Origin: an uncultured Clostridia bacterium | GTDB lineage: Bacteria; Bacillota; Clostridia; Oscillospirales; Ruminococcaceae | DNA: 64,000 bases | Direction: 5' to 3' | Assembly (NCBI GenBank): GCA_944386455.1 | Contig: CALXBC010000009.1 | Span: forward strand, 1 to 64,000 | In this document: positions 62,021-64,000 of the stretch, piece by piece | Numbering within the stretch: the first letter of the stretch is position 1 | Layout: each line of letters starts with the position of its first letter | Notes under the pieces: model-generated | Seen by the model: the letters and a program-made list of their open reading frames with translations, nothing else | Told to the model about the DNA's origin: nothing | Database searches by the model: none | Position numbers and translations under genes: made by a program

Positions 62021-62497
62021 TCAGAAATTTTCCCGCCGCCGCTGTTTGCGCAGCTCATGCCGCTTTTTTCCGGCTTCAAATTCCGTCTTTTCCTCTTCGG
62101 TTTCCAAAATCAGCCGCGGTACGCGCTTGGGGCGCTCATTTTCATCCAGGGCAACCATGACGACATAGGCACGGTTGACCAGCCTGCGCTCCCCGGAAAG
62201 CGCTTCGGTAAAGGTGTCCACCCGTACCTCCATAGAGGAGCTTCCCACAAAGGTGATCGTGCCGATCAGCGTGATTGTACTGTTGACGTAGGCGGGCGAC
62301 TTGAACTGAAGATTGTCGACAGAGGCAGTTGTCACCTCAGAATTGGAGTGACGTCTGGCGACGACCCCGGCCACGATATCGATCCATTCCATCAGTACGC
62401 CGCCGAACAGCCGCTTATAGCCGTTGATATGCTGCGGCATCAAAATCTGGATTTGCTCGGTGCGAGAAGCGGACACCGGCTTTGCAGCTTCTTCCAT
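62021..62497 (-). CDS. Acyl-CoA thioesterase, hotdog fold
   Basis: 158 residues. RTEQIQILMPQHINGYKRLFGGVLMEWIDIVAGVVARRHSNSEVTTASVDNLQFKSPAYVNSTI is the hotdog core of YciA/BFIT-type enzymes, with the conserved GG-x-L-x-x-W-x-D. The C-terminal tail is basic (RKKRHELRKQRRRENF). Hydrolyses acyl-CoA; preferred chain length is unknown. Confidence 0.9.
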   Translation of the reverse strand: MEEAAKPVSASRTEQIQILMPQHINGYKRLFGGVLMEWIDIVAGVVARRHSNSEVTTASVDNLQFKSPAYVNSTITLIGTITFVGSSSMEVRVDTFTEALSGERRLVNRAYVVMVALDENERPKRVPRLILETEEEKTEFEAGKKRHELRKQRRRENF

Positions 62498-62542
62498 TTT
62501 GCGATTCCCCTTTTTGCAATAGTATGCCCTCTGGGCGCATGA

Positions 62543-63001
62543 TTATTGCGGATAGGCAAGCTCCTCCGGCGTATAGTGCTCCAGCCGCTCCCGAATCGGG
62601 CGCGCCATCTCCTTGGCGGCTGCGAGATCATGCTCCCTGTAGTTGCCGCACTCCTTTTCGGAGCAGCCGGGGATGTCCCCGGAATAAGCCAGGACAAAAT
62701 CAAGTGCATCCCGAACCAGTGCAATGGCCTCCTGATGAGAAATACCGCGCTGGAGAAAGTAAAAGCCGGTCCGACAGCCCATCGGCCCGAAGTAAACGAT
62801 ATTCTGTTCAAAAGCGGAATTGCGCAGAAAGGTCGCCATCAGATGCTCCATGGTGTGCATTCCTGCGGTATCAAGATAGCGGCCGCTGTTCGGGACCGCC
62901 ATCCGCAGATCATAAGTCACGATATCTCCGTCCGTACGGGAAACATACATGCCGATCCCCAGCCTGGTATGGTCAACTTCAAAGCTTTTGATCCGTTTCA
63001 T
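62543..63001 (-). CDS. luxS: S-ribosylhomocysteine lyase LuxS
   Basis: 152 residues from the ATG at 63001 (MKRIKSFEVDHTRLGIGMYVSR), which follows AAGGCGG; longer in-frame readings overlap the DUF1015 gene. Metal site HTMEH (49-53) and C in the SGDIPGCSEKECGNY segment are present; GPMGCRTGFYF is the substrate loop. Makes homocysteine and the AI-2 precursor DPD. Confidence 0.97.
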   Translation of the reverse strand: MKRIKSFEVDHTRLGIGMYVSRTDGDIVTYDLRMAVPNSGRYLDTAGMHTMEHLMATFLRNSAFEQNIVYFGPMGCRTGFYFLQRGISHQEAIALVRDALDFVLAYSGDIPGCSEKECGNYREHDLAAAKEMARPIRERLEHYTPEELAYPQ

Positions 63002-63026
63002 AAAAATTCCGCCTTTCTCTTCCGTG

Positions 63027-64000
63027 TCATTTGATCCTGCGGCACTCCAGATAGAACCGCTTGTCGTTGGCATGTCCCATCGAAAAGGTCTTGCGCGGCA
63101 GAATGCCGTCTTTTTGTATGGTCCGGAACAGCTCGGATTTTCCCATTTTGGGGAGAATCAGCCCGATGCTGTCCGGCCGGGAACCAAGCGAGACCACAAC
63201 GTCTTCTCCGTGAATGTAGTCGGTTTTTCCGCCATACTTTGCAGTGTAGGCGTCGATAAAGCCCTGTACTGTGCCCACACACAGATTGGAATCCGGGTTA
63301 AGAATGGTGATATCTCCCATTTTGTCCCCGGTTACATATTTAAAGGTTTGTCCAATATCGATCGTGGCAGAAACATCAAAATATTCCGTCAGCTTGCGCA
63401 GGAAGTGATCGGGATTGACGCCGAACACAACCCGGTGAATCGGCTCAAACTGCAGCGCATCGTCATGAAGGTTAACAACCTCGGCAAGCGCATATCGGGC
63501 AGGTGATTTCTTCCATTCCTTTTCGCTGTGTGTTTTTTTGTACTGTTCGAAACAGGCCTTGGCGGTTGCAAGGGAATGATTTCCATCTCCCACAGCAAAC
63601 AGCAATGGATGCTCATACTGCTGTGCGCTCTTGTCGCAGAGCCGTCCCAGTGCCCGTTCCAGGCGTGCTGCCTGTTCTTCGCTCACCAGATAGCCCGTAA
63701 CATGTCCGCCGCCCTGCATCAGATCGAAATCATACAGCTTTTGAAATCCGCCGGCTGCCTCTGTCAAGGGCCCGATCACCCGCTTTTTAGGATCGTCGAT
63801 CAGCAGCATCACATGGGGAGATTCCAGCGGTGCGTTCTCCCGAACCCTGACCCGCGGCGGGATCCGTTCCAGAACGGTTCCTTCGGTGGCACGGATCAGC
63901 GGCTGTGCTCCGGCGGCATAGTCATATGCTTCCAGATCGACGGCGCCGATCAGTCCCCTGCGCACCCTTCCGTCTGCCAGCGTGCGCTCCAGATAGATAT
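63027..64000 (-). CDS. DUF1015 family protein, 5' end outside the window
   Basis: The frame is open to the right edge, so the first part of the gene is missing; 324 residues are visible. Recognisable DUF1015 blocks are ERTLADGRVRRGLIGAVDLEAYDY, IRATEGTVLERIPPRVRVRENAPLESPHVMLLIDDP and FAVGDGNHSLATAKACFEQYKK. Function is unsettled; some relatives are called kinase-like or SpoU-associated in databases. It is 25 bp upstream of luxS and probably cotranscribed. Confidence 0.9.
   Translation of the reverse strand, partial: IYLERTLADGRVRRGLIGAVDLEAYDYAAGAQPLIRATEGTVLERIPPRVRVRENAPLESPHVMLLIDDPKKRVIGPLTEAAGGFQKLYDFDLMQGGGHVTGYLVSEEQAARLERALGRLCDKSAQQYEHPLLFAVGDGNHSLATAKACFEQYKKTHSEKEWKKSPARYALAEVVNLHDDALQFEPIHRVVFGVNPDHFLRKLTEYFDVSATIDIGQTFKYVTGDKMGDITILNPDSNLCVGTVQGFIDAYTAKYGGKTDYIHGEDVVVSLGSRPDSIGLILPKMGKSELFRTIQKDGILPRKTFSMGHANDKRFYLECRRIK

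Noticed and set aside
1..64000. Prophage or insertion sequence
   Set aside because: No transposase, integrase, terminase or phage structural gene is recognisable in any frame.

Overview
The window looks like a chromosomal segment of an anaerobic, fermentative Gram-positive bacterium of the class Clostridia, probably an Oscillospiraceae/Ruminococcaceae-like gut organism. The evidence is strong AGGAGG-type ribosome binding sites, frequent TTG and GTG starts, a Clostridia-style S10-spc-alpha ribosomal operon (adk-map-KOW protein-infA-rpmJ between secY and rpsM), an NAD-linked multisubunit [FeFe] hydrogenase, ThyX, and small Cys-rich proteins of the kind seen in spore formers. The placement is inferred from gene content only; no database was searched.

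Layout. 1-674: gene-free repeat region with two identical 32-bp tRNA 3'-end sequences, each followed by a perfect hairpin, plus two other repeat families. 675-2850: an A+T-rich accessory patch, with a six-zinc-ribbon protein carrying an internal Vsr-like nuclease domain and a decayed DNA cytosine methyltransferase. 2873-5002: a two-gene chromate-type transporter divergent from a LysR regulator. 5106-9352: a glycan-degradation cluster (GH110-like beta-helix protein with a damaged 5' end, GH78-like rhamnosidase, sialate O-acetylesterase-like esterase). 9353-18019: a ten-gene hydrogenase operon in which the catalytic subunits (HndA/B/C/D-like) flank a six-gene block of DRTGG, histidine-kinase-type ATPase and PHP proteins plus a second, divergent [FeFe]-hydrogenase-like protein with sensory-type features. 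18223-22300: tandem LysM-G5-M23 cell-wall peptidases and a small conserved protein. 22368-24404: an ABC exporter under a GntR/YtrA-type regulator (minus strand). 24485-40631: about 30 ribosomal, secretion and transcription genes from rpsJ to rplQ.

40632-64000: mixed housekeeping and accessory genes. These include a dispersed intergenic repeat family, a ribbon-helix-helix protein, bioY with a BirA-type operator, a cupin/AraC pair, fucU-fucI, a methyltransferase, prfB without the programmed frameshift, a SLOG protein, alr, a 20-cysteine protein, thyX, acetyltransferases, a DJ-1 protein, 5-formyl-THF cyclo-ligase, a 41-residue Cys-rich protein, mltG, a U32 peptidase, a CCA-adding enzyme, secG, a thioesterase, luxS and a DUF1015 gene running off the right edge.

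Working together: the GH110/GH78/esterase genes and the fucose isomerase/mutarotase pair suggest use of host or plant glycans (fucose, rhamnose, acetylated sialic acid). The hydrogenase would dispose of fermentation electrons as H2, and the embedded HydS-like/ATPase/PHP/DRTGG block may sense or tune that flux. The best candidates for an under-described system are that block, the zinc-ribbon/Vsr-like nuclease next to a methyltransferase relic, and the dispersed hairpin repeat family whose palindromic arms differ between copies while staying paired.
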